A stretch of DNA of 64,000 nucleotides, taken from contig NZ_JBHLUH010000077.1 in the NCBI RefSeq assembly GCF_042433955.1, positions 1 through 64,000 on the forward strand, read 5' to 3'. Below are positions 17,601 to 26,163 of the stretch, piece after piece. Every line of letters starts with the position of its first letter. Position 1 is the stretch's first letter. Source of the stretch: Phytohabitans kaempferiae. Its GTDB lineage: Bacteria; Actinomycetota; Actinomycetes; Mycobacteriales; Micromonosporaceae. A program made the translations under genes and the position numbers. The notes beneath the pieces were generated by a model. The model had not been told where the DNA came from, did not search any database, and worked only from the letters and a program-made list of their open reading frames with translations.

Positions 17601-18362
17601 CTCAAGGGACTTGGCATGCTGCGTAAGCACTGCGAGCCCGGTGTCGATGTCCAGGTACTCCCCGCTGTGCACGGCGCCGGAGAAGAGCGTGGCGGTCAGG
17701 TCGCTGACCAGTCGGTCTCGCTCGGGCGTACCCGGCGCGGCGGCCGCCGCGGCCGCGTAGGTCGCTGCGGTCCACCCGCCGCGGTATGCACCCCAGCCGG
17801 CCGAGCCACCGCCGGCTGATCCGCCGGAGAGGCGCTCGAAGAACTTGTCGTCCCCGATGTCCGCGCGATACTGCGCGGCATTTTCCAGCAGCGCGTCGGA
17901 GCGGTGCAGCGCCGGCGGCGGTGCATCCGGACGCAGGCGGGCGATCTGCGTCCGATAGCCACTGAATACGGCCTCTTCTACCGACCGAGCGCCGAGCATG
18001 TGGAAGGTCAGCGGCAGCACGCGGATGCCGGTAAGCCATGCGTCGGCAGCATCGATCTGCTCGGACAACTCGGTCTTGGCCCTGGCGTCCGGGTTGCCGA
18101 CGAGGATCTCGTGCAGCATCGCCATGAAGTGGCTCTTACCGGCACCGAACGAGCCGTGCAGGAACGCCGCCTGCGACCGGCCCGTCTGCACCGCCTGGCC
18201 AACCAGATCGAGCGCCTGAGTGAAGTTCTTCTTCAGGCTGTCGGTGACGACGTAATCCTTGATGGTCTGCCGGGCGTGGGCCACGCCCTCGGACAGCCGC
18301 ATCACGAAGTCGGAGTCGGTGACCCGTGGCGGGATCTTGATGACGTCGCGCATCAAGGTCAT
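14643..18362 (-). CDS. pglY: PglY: large P-loop ATPase of BREX type 2
   Basis: 1239 residues from the ATG at 18362. Walker A is GSFGAGKS (residues 70-77) and a Walker B VVVLFLDELVLWL follows in the N-terminal third. PglY is the type 2 counterpart of BrxC. The start overlaps the pglX stop in ATGA (18359-18362), as for the other gene joints; the longer open frame to 18497 adds 45 Arg/Pro-rich residues that are the shadow of pglX and is rejected. An Ala/Gly-rich insert occurs near 17750-17830 and a Thr/Ser repeat tract near 14770-14870 (about residues 1165-1200), probably a flexible linker before the last 40 residues. Confidence 0.94.
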   Translation of the reverse strand: MTLMRDVIKIPPRVTDSDFVMRLSEGVAHARQTIKDYVVTDSLKKNFTQALDLVGQAVQTGRSQAAFLHGSFGAGKSHFMAMLHEILVGNPDARAKTELSEQIDAADAWLTGIRVLPLTFHMLGARSVEEAVFSGYRTQIARLRPDAPPPALHRSDALLENAAQYRADIGDDKFFERLSGGSAGGGSAGWGAYRGGWTAATYAAAAAAAPGTPERDRLVSDLTATLFSGAVHSGEYLDIDTGLAVLTQHAKSLEYDVVVLFLDELVLWLSQHLSNLEFVNQEGGKLAKFVESADAHRPVPLVSFVARQRDLAAFLGPHVPGAERQAFSDVFRHGRGRFQEIPLEERNLPLIAEKRLLEPKDNAAKKVLDDAFAGISRRPEVWDTLRLGAQFEDAGIGSDEAVFRRLYPFSPALVATLVALSQALQRERTALKTMLRLLVDRRDTLQVNDLIGVAELFDELVGKGELPDEPALRKHFETARTLYRTHLRPLLLRRNSLDETGAASAGDEHPFRIDDRLVKTLLLGALVPDVPALNNLTAAKLHALNYGSIASPLPGMEPQIVLGRLRELSTEAPEIRVGEGPDPVTSLELSDVDYQAILDRVPQTEDTPGARRRLLRELICGELGVKAIDSVTPELSHPREWRGRRHQIDLVFGNVRDKDELPEATLRPNGDTWRLVVDYPFDAAGHSRRDDLARVDYLHRSGMECRTVFWLPFYLTEDRLGGVSTLLKLNYVLAGGGDERLYALASDMSAPDRQQAKLLLEQQQRALRDRLLDCLKQAYGAAAAQAADVEFDSEPVFRSLDRGLRIDNLVGGTLKAAFDHLTGQMLTWSYPGQPNLPEDEPLVRPTDLRKVLEHVRRAVADETRGVVVEQNDRQTVRRICNPLRLGELVENKYVLNMTTSFWTPHLLRGAAGEGYTDRFPVRVLRELIEQPARGLDKPLQNLIIAAFALDQDLGWYQYEGKVAEPPLEHITDELELRHPPLPPEEAWQKAVRRLAGLFGLMLPPLRSVANVADLARQVREVARGQSGTNRELVRLLERHAQTLGLDLGAEEGRLATARRVATLLEELAQETDEVVLVELLASADLGVDDTTASRSMTTARPVGAALTRSNQWTLLDAIAGLTDDRAERARMVREQLADAATRDQFQRDLIAELDAAVKAASELLATTPTVTTTTGTSTTTATTSTTGSTMTGGTATVSTATGDATVADAAGLEREMAKISKAMADNPGKRVRVTWRVEP

Positions 18363-21300
18363 GGCAACTTCTCCGGTGCGAGGTCGGCCCGGCCGCGACC
18401 GAACGCGGCGAGCTCGGTGTCGATCAGGCTGGTGTAGAAGGCGGCCGGGCTGCCGACGTAGCCGGGCACGGGGTCGCTGTGCCACTGGTTCAGCCACGGC
18501 TCCAGCTCGACCAGGCCAGCCAGGAGCGGCAGCAGCCGCTCAACCGGCCAGCCCTCCTCCGTCTTGCGGCTTATGCAGAGCGTGGCGAGGGCTTGCGCCT
18601 GATCAAGGTGGTTCCACCCGGCCCATCCGATCACCGGTGTCTTGTCCGCGTCACGACCCGCCTTCGGGTACAGGATGAAGCGTTCCTTGGGCACGTCGAG
18701 CTTGCCCCGATTGCGCCAGTAGGAGGTCTTGGCGAAGTCGGCGCTCGTGTACTTTGGCGGCACGGGGATTGGTTCGTCAAGTTTCTCGCCACGGTCTTCC
18801 CGGCGCTGCAGGTCCCAGGTGCGCTCCCATTGCTCACGCTTGCGTAGCCCGCTCGGCTTGTACCGGTACCTAGCCAGGAAGGGCACCGTCTCATCCGCAA
18901 CAAGCTTGGTCAGCTCGGCGGTTAGGTTGTAGTCCTCGCGTCCACAGTAGAGTGCAAGGACGCTGCGGAAGTCTTCGTCCGGTCCGATGCGGTCGGCGAG
19001 CTGCGCGACGGAGAGGACACGTGCGCGCCCGGCTTCCCGCCACAACGGCTCTGCTTCAAGCCGGTCAAGCAGCCAATCCCGTATTGCGGCCTCTTCCTGC
19101 TCAGGCCACCCCCAGGCCCGGTTCTCTCTGCTCTCCTGCCACCGCCGCTTACACTCTGGCCGCTCGATGAGCGCGATATCCTGCCGCTCCTCGATGATCT
19201 GTATCCGCCGCTCCACCACCACCGCGTATGCCTGCGGCCAATGCGCCGGAATCTCGGTCATCGGCGTCGACCCGTGCCGGGCGAACCACTCGGTCGTCGC
19301 CTCGGCGGCTGCTATCTTGCGGGCCAGCACGATCTCGAAGGCCCGCTCGCCGAGGTTGAGCCGCGGAATGGACTCCTCGGGCGCTGTCACGTCTTGGTCC
19401 AGCAACCCGTAGAGCCGATAGACCTCCCAGTCCAACTCCTCCTGAGTCGCAACCATCTCGCCTCGTATACGGTCGTATTCTGCGCGCGCCTTATTCAGCC
19501 CGTCGCGCGTCGGCGTCCCCGCTGATGCGATCGCGCTCGGAAGGACCGCCACCAACTCTTGCGCTAATTGATCGATTCGCCGCGCGCGCCGAAGCGGCGC
19601 TTCAAGCGGTATCGGAAATTCCTCCAGCTTTGTTCCCGTGAACTCCCAGTTCCACGACCACGGCTGATCGGGTATACCGCTCGACACCGTCACATTGTTC
19701 TTACAATGGCTGACCTGCTTGAGCCAGAAGCAGGCGGTTGAGGAGTTCAGCAAGCCGAGCAATGCAAGATGATCGTCGTCGCTCGCATTTTCCGGCAGCT
19801 TAATTACGGGAGCGGAACGGTTGAATATCCGCCCGTCTCGATCCAGTGCGAAGTGATTGTGTGTCGCCACGAACGCATACGTGATCGACCAAGGCGTCCG
19901 TAGTTTTTCTCGATAGAGTTCGCCATATTCGTACCAGCACAGAGAGTCGATTGTTTCGATCCATCGGCCAAAACGCTTGCGCCGTTGAAGGATTCGCCGA
20001 TTGGGCCATGCTAGTCTTGTAAGCGGCCCATTCGTCGCAAGTTCCACCGGTCTCAGGTTCGCGTCGTAGGGCCAAACCGAGGAAGCTTTTGGATTAATCG
20101 AGTGATCTCTGACGGCGTCCCCCTCCACCATGGGCTTCACCGGCAGGCCACCCATCCGTCGAGCAGTGCCCACTCCGCCAAGAAAGAAGGCGTCGTCTTC
20201 GGCGGTGATTGCGACGAATCCGCTGTGCTGCGTTACGGCACTGAGCCTGCGTGCCGCGGCGGAGTCGATCGCGGCCTTAACGTCCCCTGCGCCACCGCCG
20301 GTCAAGCTCCATGGGTACCTTGACAATGCCGACCGCGGTAGATCTGCGATCGTAACATATGGGGTAGTGGCACCTGGGTGGTTAATGTTGTCGACAATTG
20401 CCTGCCACACGGGACCACCGGGCGGGTCACCCTCTTCCGCACGCTTGCCGACGACGCCCATAACTGCACGTAGAGTCGGCCTGTTTGGCAATCGCCTACG
20501 TCCCACCAGGATTACCGTTGCCGTACTGTGACCCGTAATGTCAGCACCCGAAGCATCGATAACGTGGCTTAGTTCGACCTCATGTGCGAAGAATTCCTCG
20601 ATCAGTTTCTTGCCGAACTCGCGCTTCATGAATGAGTTCGCCGTAATCTTCCCCACGAATCCAGAACGCCCCGACTCGTCTCTGGGTCGAATCAACTGGA
20701 AGAAGCGCTCGGCAAATGGCACTGAGAGTGCGTACTTGCCTGCGCACGTCTTGTAATGCTGCCGATACCGTTCGTTGAGGACCTTGTCCTTGACCGGACG
20801 GTAGGGTGGATTGCCGACGGCCACCGTGTACTGGCCGGGACGCAGATAGTCGGCGAGTAGCGGTCCGTGCTCAGTGAAGTAGGGGTACTCTTCTCGCCCC
20901 TCCAGCGACGCGAGAAGGTCACCCTGGTGCGACGAGTCTGCACCCCAGCGGAGGAGGGAATCTCCTGCAGCGAGCCGCAGCCTGAACCCAGGAGCCGTCT
21001 CTAGCGACCGTTGGCCGCATGCCTGGAATGCAGCCACGAGAAGCCGGAACTTGGCGATCGCAACCGCGAATGGATTGATGTCCACGCCGGTGACCTGGTC
21101 GAGCGCCCGCTGTACCCGTACATGAGGATCCGTCGCAGGCTCGCGCTCTCTCCACAGCTTGTGCAGCCGGGCGAAAGCGCCGAGCAGGAAGTGGCCCGAC
21201 CCGCAGGTCGGGTCAATGACCGAGGTCTCTTCGAGGCCGTACTCGGCGATCGATGGGGTCAGCGTTAGGTCGAGGATGAACCCCTCGACGAACTCCGGCG

Positions 21301-21886
21301 TCTGGAGCAGGGCGTAGCGCTTGCGCGCGTACTCGGAGAGGTCTTGGTAGAGGTCGCCAAGGAAGCGGGTGTCGAGCTTGTCATCCACAAAGGAGTGCGC
21401 GCCTGGGCCCCGCCGCCAAAAGTCGAGCAACGCCGACGCCGCGTCAGCCGAGATGGGAAAACGCCACACCGGGTTGTGCGTGTCGAGGATTCCGGCCGTA
21501 GCGCGCAAGTCGCGCAGGTGATCGAAGGCGGCGAGAATCCAGTGCCGGTCGTTGTGCTTTGGCTCCTTGAGGAAGTACGCGGTCTGCGCCTGGACCGCCG
21601 CCTCGGTCCGCCCGCCCGGACCAGCCAGCCATACACCCGAGATGAGCTGGTTGTCCTCGCAGAACCGCACGAAGACCGTGCCCAGCAGCCACGCCACCGC
21701 CGCCTGGTCGAGCTGCTCCTCGCGCCACTCCTCGTACGTCGCGCCGGTGCGGTGCCCGAAGGCGTGCTGGTACTGCTCCTCCAGCAGCTCGCGCAGCTCC
21801 GGCACGGCCGTGGACTGCTCGCGCAGGTCGTCCACGAGGGCCTTGAGCTGGCGTTGCAGGGCCTTCATCGGCAAGTGCTGGGTCAC
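18359..21886 (-). CDS. pglX: PglX: BREX type 2 adenine-specific DNA methyltransferase
   Basis: 1175 residues. The N6-adenine methyltransferase core has SAM-binding motif I DPTCGSGHFLLGAF (about residues 227-240) and catalytic motif IV NPPYRP (about 357-362). PglX marks host DNA at a non-palindromic site; unmarked phage DNA is blocked. The middle of the gene (about 19480-20750, residues ~380-800) is clearly less GC-rich than the rest: bases 19681-19740 hold 32 G/C of 60, against 40 of 60 at 17041-17100 in pglY. This spans the expected target-recognition region, so a specificity exchange is likely. Start and stop overlap pglW and pglY by four bases each. Confidence 0.95.
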   Translation of the reverse strand: MTQHLPMKALQRQLKALVDDLREQSTAVPELRELLEEQYQHAFGHRTGATYEEWREEQLDQAAVAWLLGTVFVRFCEDNQLISGVWLAGPGGRTEAAVQAQTAYFLKEPKHNDRHWILAAFDHLRDLRATAGILDTHNPVWRFPISADAASALLDFWRRGPGAHSFVDDKLDTRFLGDLYQDLSEYARKRYALLQTPEFVEGFILDLTLTPSIAEYGLEETSVIDPTCGSGHFLLGAFARLHKLWREREPATDPHVRVQRALDQVTGVDINPFAVAIAKFRLLVAAFQACGQRSLETAPGFRLRLAAGDSLLRWGADSSHQGDLLASLEGREEYPYFTEHGPLLADYLRPGQYTVAVGNPPYRPVKDKVLNERYRQHYKTCAGKYALSVPFAERFFQLIRPRDESGRSGFVGKITANSFMKREFGKKLIEEFFAHEVELSHVIDASGADITGHSTATVILVGRRRLPNRPTLRAVMGVVGKRAEEGDPPGGPVWQAIVDNINHPGATTPYVTIADLPRSALSRYPWSLTGGGAGDVKAAIDSAAARRLSAVTQHSGFVAITAEDDAFFLGGVGTARRMGGLPVKPMVEGDAVRDHSINPKASSVWPYDANLRPVELATNGPLTRLAWPNRRILQRRKRFGRWIETIDSLCWYEYGELYREKLRTPWSITYAFVATHNHFALDRDGRIFNRSAPVIKLPENASDDDHLALLGLLNSSTACFWLKQVSHCKNNVTVSSGIPDQPWSWNWEFTGTKLEEFPIPLEAPLRRARRIDQLAQELVAVLPSAIASAGTPTRDGLNKARAEYDRIRGEMVATQEELDWEVYRLYGLLDQDVTAPEESIPRLNLGERAFEIVLARKIAAAEATTEWFARHGSTPMTEIPAHWPQAYAVVVERRIQIIEERQDIALIERPECKRRWQESRENRAWGWPEQEEAAIRDWLLDRLEAEPLWREAGRARVLSVAQLADRIGPDEDFRSVLALYCGREDYNLTAELTKLVADETVPFLARYRYKPSGLRKREQWERTWDLQRREDRGEKLDEPIPVPPKYTSADFAKTSYWRNRGKLDVPKERFILYPKAGRDADKTPVIGWAGWNHLDQAQALATLCISRKTEEGWPVERLLPLLAGLVELEPWLNQWHSDPVPGYVGSPAAFYTSLIDTELAAFGRGRADLAPEKLP

Positions 21887-24800
21887 GATGCGTCCTTCGT
21901 GGCGGGGCTGTACCAGACCTCAGGCAACCACATCCATTGCGCCGCCGAGGTGACCGGGATCGGTTCGGAGTCAAGGAGCGGGGTGGCGCGCCGGGCGGGT
22001 GCAAGCAGCAGGCGGGCGGCCGGCCGGGGCACCGCGTTGTCGGCGAGCCGGGCGATCAGGTCCATGCAGGCGTACCGGGCCAGCGGTGCCGCCTCCGTGA
22101 TCAGGACCGGGCCGCGTACGTCGTCTATGGCGGCGGCGACTCGAGGCGCTACCTCGTGGCGTACCGCAGTCTCCAGGTTGCGCCGGTCAGGCGCGCCCGC
22201 TGGTTGGGCGTCGGAGTCGACGACGAGCTGCCACGGTACGCCGATGGAACGCAGCGTCTCGACCAGGATGCGGGTCACGTCGACCTCGGTCAGCGGAAGC
22301 TGTTCGAGCAGTGCGCGGCGCGCGGCGGTCAGGTGCGATGGGTGTACGAGCAGGGCCAGAAATGCGTCCCGGTCCACCGCCGTCCGTAGGCGGGTCTGCG
22401 CCTCCTCGGCCGGGTCGACACCGGGCGTGCCGAGTGCGCCGACGGTGGCCTGCCGGGTTGATGTGGCGAAGAGGCTGCTGGAGGCGGCCGAAATCGGCCG
22501 GTACACCCTGGTCTGCTGGTCCCATTCGACAGCCGCGCCGGCGGCGGCGAGCAGCCGGTCCAGCGCGGGCCGGTCTGGTAGCGGCCCGGCGTGTGGGAAG
22601 CGCGCGGCCACGCGGGCGCGGAGCTGGTCGATCGTCAGGGTCTGGTTGCGCGTCAGCGCGAGGCTGCCGGCGGCCAGCCGCAACGCCCGCTCCGGGGGCA
22701 GGCCCACCGGGTACAGCTGGAGCTGCGCGTTGACCGCCACGTCGCCTGCGGCCGCGGCGGCGAGCTGCACCAGCCGGGTGTCCGATAGCTGCGGCATCGC
22801 GGCGGGTGGGGTGGTGTTACGCAGCCGCTCCACGGCGCGGGCCGGCGTGGGCAGTGGGTCAGCTTCGACGAGCTGCCGGGCGACGCGGGCGAGCTGCACG
22901 GCATACCTGGTCAGATCCGCGGCGCTGTGGATGGCGGTGGGGTCGTCCGGTTCGCGGGCGACCAACACTTCGGTGCCGAGCCTCCGCGTGCCCACGCGGG
23001 CGTCTCCGCCCATGGACAGCTCAGCATCGACGGCCGCGCGGACCAGCCCGATCGCCTGGGCGGTGCGGCGCGGTTCGGTGGCGAAGGTGCCACGAGAGCC
23101 GATGAGAGCGTGTGCCAGTTCGGTCGCGGACATGACGCCGCCCCGCTCATCCAGCAGGGTGACCAGCTCGTTCCGTACCAGGGAAAGGTTTTCGTCGCGG
23201 GCCCAGCGCGCGACGTGCTTCGACATCACCCGGCTGAGCTGTGGCTGAGCAATTCCCGACGCTTGTGCCGCGTGGCCTTGGCTTGGCCAGCGCAGGTGGC
23301 CGGCATCGCCGGCCGGTGCGACGCCCAGCATCACGCGCAGCGCCGCGACCTCGGCCTTGTTTCGTGCGGTCTCTGCGGGGATGAGCGTTTCGATGAGGCT
23401 GTCGATGCCGCTGGCACGGACCGGCTTCTCAGCAGCCGCTTCCTCGGCAGGTGTGGGGGTGAATTGCAGCCGGAGTTCCTTGGCCCGCTTGCGGATCTCC
23501 GTCTTGGTGGCTTGCGGGACGCCTTCCAGCCGGGACAGCGCCATGGCGTCGTAGTCGACCAGCTCGCCAACGGTGTGTACCCCGAAGCGCTCCAGCGCGG
23601 AACGTGCCCGCGCGGTCAAGCCGACCAGGTCGAGGGGGGTGTCCTTGGTGACCGGCTGTGCGGGTTCTGCGGGAAGGTGTTCGACGGGCGCGGCCGGGGC
23701 GACGTCCTTGAAGATGAGCCGCCACGCGTCGGCCATCTCTTCGATCGTGTCGAACCGGTCAGTGGTCTCCCTTGCCAGGGCACGCCGGAAGAAGGTGCTG
23801 AGCCGGTCGGCAACGTCCGGGTCGAAGAGTTCGAGTCGGATCGTCACCTCGTCGGCGATAGTCGCCGGGTTGGCGATCCCATCGCCCCAGCGAGGCAGCG
23901 TCCCGGTGGCCATCTCGTAGAGCGTCACGGCGGCGGCGAAGCGTTCGGCGGCCAGATCGAAGCGGGTCCGCCGTGGTGGGCCGAGGAAAGGATCGAGGTA
24001 TTGGGGCGTGCCCGCACCGATCTGCTCGGCCGGGGTCGCGGCGAGCGAGAAGTCGAAGATGCACAGGTGGGGCTGCTTGTCCTTGGGCCGTGGGCGGGCG
24101 GCGAGGTTGGCTGGCTTGATGTCGCGGTGTGTGGCGCCCTGGCCGTCCAGGAACGCGACGATGTCGAGGAGGTCGCGGCCGTATCGCTCCAGCAGGTCCA
24201 GACTCAGCCGGCCGTGGGACTGCAGCTCCTCGGCCAGGGTCGGCTCGCCGGCGTACTCCAGAAGCAGCGCTGTGCGGTGACCGACAGTGACCGTGCCCTG
24301 TACGAGCTGGGCGACCTGCCAGTGTTTGAGGCCGCGCAGCCGGGCGGCCTCGTCTTCCAGACGCTGCCGCTTGTCCTCGTCGCGGGCCACCTTGAGCACA
24401 AGCGGCCGGTCGTCGCCTTCCCGCCGCACCAGCAATGCGGTCGCCGTGGCGCCGGAGCCGAGCCGACGCTCCACGACCAGCCCGCTGTCGAGCACCTCAC
24501 CCCCGCGTGCCTCTAGCGGGTCGACCACCTCGGCGGGCTCCGGTGTGGTCAGTTCGTCCTCGACCTCGTCGAGGTGCTCCAGAAACTGGGTCACGCTTAC
24601 CGTGCGGTCCGCGGTGTTGCCCATTGTCGCGTCGGCCACGAGGTAGTCGAGCATGGTGGGTACGCCGTCGGCAGCGGCGCTGAGCTGCAGGCTGCCAAGC
24701 TCGGTGATCGTCGCGTGCAACTCCGCGGCGGTGCGTGCCGGCGGTTGCCCAGCGATGATCAGATACGCCAGCGCGCCGAGCGCGAAGATGTCCAGCAGGT

Positions 24801-26028
24801 GGCCGGGCGCGTTTGGATTGGTGGTCAGCTCTGGTGCCTGATAAAGCCGGCTCACGTCGTCGGCGAGTTGATCAAGGTGCTGCGTGCCGCCGAGGAGTGT
24901 CGCCTGGGTGGTGGTCGTGCCGATCCGGCCGCCGGTCTGCCAGTCGGTCACCACCAGCCGCGGGCGGGTCTTGCTGGCGTCGCATACCAGGATCGAGCGC
25001 GGGTTGAGGCCGCGGTGCACGAGGTGGCGGGAGTGGGCGTACTGGACGATCTCGGCGAGGTCGCGCACCACGTTGAGCCGCTGCTCCAGCGTCAGCTTGT
25101 CACCCTGCTCGGCCAGCCAGTGGTCCAGTCGCACGGCATCGCGGTCGTGCTCGAAGACCACCGCCGGGCCGAACTCGTGGTCGACTAGGTCGGTCGCGTG
25201 CGCGATACCAGGGTGGTGGATGCCCTGCAGCAGACGGAACTCCCGCTCGGCGGCGCGCTGGATGATGTCGCGGTCGTCGGCGCTCGCCTTGGAAGTGAGG
25301 TAGAACCGCACACGGCGCACAAGGGAGGTATCGATCTTGTGGTCGGCGAGGAAGTCCTGCCAACCCATCCCTTCCGCGTACGGCTTCGGCTGGAGCAGGA
25401 GCTGACCGATGGTGCGGTCGGCCACGGACGGGCGGATCCCGGCAGCCTCGATCAGCGCGACAATCTCTCGCGCCCGGGTGCGGTCGACCAGGTCGCGGGA
25501 GTCGGTGGGCTGCTTGGTGAGCAGTTCCAGGATGCTCGGCAGGCCGCTCCTGGCATCGTTGGCCAGGCCGTACACGTGCTGCCGGCCCACTTCGTCCAGG
25601 CGAGCCCGCATGCCGTGCGCGTGTAGGAAGATCGCCGCACGGACGAACGGCACTCTCACCCGTCTCGGTGACTGCCGGTTGTAGTGCTCCAGCAGGCTGG
25701 CCAGCCGTTTGGCCTTGCGGTTGGCGAGGATCAGCGGGTTGTCGGTGATGCGGGTGTTTCCGTTCGGCGAGCGAATCCGCCACCGCACGCCATCACCGCT
25801 GATCTCGCCCTGCCAGTGCTTGAGCTCCACGAGCTGAAGGCCGCTGGGCGTCACGACCAGTAGGTCGACCTCGTTCATGGAGCTGTCGGGCGCGAGAAAC
25901 TCGACGTTGGCCCAGGCGAAGTACGGGTCGGTGTCCGGTAGCAGGATCTTGACGTGCCGGAGGCCCGCCCGCTCGTGCGGCCACTGACTGATGTTGATCT
26001 CCCGCCAGCGCGGCGAGTCGTCCCTAAT
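21883..26028 (-). CDS. pglW: PglW: NERD, pseudokinase and Ser/Thr kinase protein of BREX type 2
   Basis: 1381 residues if read from ATT at 26028; the first ATG (25878) would cut into the NERD domain. The extra 50 codons encode SPRWREINISQWPHERAGL and the rest of a typical PglW N-terminus. No ATG, GTG or TTG exists between the in-frame TAG upstream and 25878, but GGGGAGGGG lies six bases before the ATT. Counting from 25878: NERD core (1-50), a first kinase fold whose HRD reads HRG (288-290) and whose DFG is TDW (311-313), so inactive; a second kinase with glycine loop RRLGSGATAT (471-480), Lys496, HRDIKPAN (584-591) and DFS (609-611), so probably active; then a helix-hairpin-helix-like stretch and a long C-terminal region. 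It ends in a 4-base overlap with pglX. Confidence 0.92.
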   Translation of the reverse strand: MRDDSPRWREINISQWPHERAGLRHVKILLPDTDPYFAWANVEFLAPDSSMNEVDLLVVTPSGLQLVELKHWQGEISGDGVRWRIRSPNGNTRITDNPLILANRKAKRLASLLEHYNRQSPRRVRVPFVRAAIFLHAHGMRARLDEVGRQHVYGLANDARSGLPSILELLTKQPTDSRDLVDRTRAREIVALIEAAGIRPSVADRTIGQLLLQPKPYAEGMGWQDFLADHKIDTSLVRRVRFYLTSKASADDRDIIQRAAEREFRLLQGIHHPGIAHATDLVDHEFGPAVVFEHDRDAVRLDHWLAEQGDKLTLEQRLNVVRDLAEIVQYAHSRHLVHRGLNPRSILVCDASKTRPRLVVTDWQTGGRIGTTTTQATLLGGTQHLDQLADDVSRLYQAPELTTNPNAPGHLLDIFALGALAYLIIAGQPPARTAAELHATITELGSLQLSAAADGVPTMLDYLVADATMGNTADRTVSVTQFLEHLDEVEDELTTPEPAEVVDPLEARGGEVLDSGLVVERRLGSGATATALLVRREGDDRPLVLKVARDEDKRQRLEDEAARLRGLKHWQVAQLVQGTVTVGHRTALLLEYAGEPTLAEELQSHGRLSLDLLERYGRDLLDIVAFLDGQGATHRDIKPANLAARPRPKDKQPHLCIFDFSLAATPAEQIGAGTPQYLDPFLGPPRRTRFDLAAERFAAAVTLYEMATGTLPRWGDGIANPATIADEVTIRLELFDPDVADRLSTFFRRALARETTDRFDTIEEMADAWRLIFKDVAPAAPVEHLPAEPAQPVTKDTPLDLVGLTARARSALERFGVHTVGELVDYDAMALSRLEGVPQATKTEIRKRAKELRLQFTPTPAEEAAAEKPVRASGIDSLIETLIPAETARNKAEVAALRVMLGVAPAGDAGHLRWPSQGHAAQASGIAQPQLSRVMSKHVARWARDENLSLVRNELVTLLDERGGVMSATELAHALIGSRGTFATEPRRTAQAIGLVRAAVDAELSMGGDARVGTRRLGTEVLVAREPDDPTAIHSAADLTRYAVQLARVARQLVEADPLPTPARAVERLRNTTPPAAMPQLSDTRLVQLAAAAAGDVAVNAQLQLYPVGLPPERALRLAAGSLALTRNQTLTIDQLRARVAARFPHAGPLPDRPALDRLLAAAGAAVEWDQQTRVYRPISAASSSLFATSTRQATVGALGTPGVDPAEEAQTRLRTAVDRDAFLALLVHPSHLTAARRALLEQLPLTEVDVTRILVETLRSIGVPWQLVVDSDAQPAGAPDRRNLETAVRHEVAPRVAAAIDDVRGPVLITEAAPLARYACMDLIARLADNAVPRPAARLLLAPARRATPLLDSEPIPVTSAAQWMWLPEVWYSPATKDAS

Positions 26029-26034
26029 TGCGAT

Positions 26035-26043
26035 CCCCTCCCC
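26035..26043 (-). promoter_or_regulatory. Ribosome binding site that defines the ATT start of pglW
   Basis: The minus strand reads GGGGAGGGG, with its GGAGG core eight bases before the ATT at 26028. It is the only good Shine-Dalgarno near the start of the conserved PglW N-terminus, and no standard start codon follows it in frame for 57 codons. Confidence 0.6.
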
Positions 26044-26163
26044 ATGCAGCCAGGTCGACGCCCGTCCCTACACGCCGAGAGTCATCAGGCTACCGACCGT
26101 TGCTGATCTCCAGCACGCCCATTTGGCTGCATAGTTCCGGACAGAAGATCGCACCATGCCGAC

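Noticed and set aside
18363..18497. Longer start of pglY at 18497
   Set aside because: The extra 45 residues are Arg/Pro-rich shadow of pglX, and the ATGA overlap at 18359-18362 fits the operon pattern.
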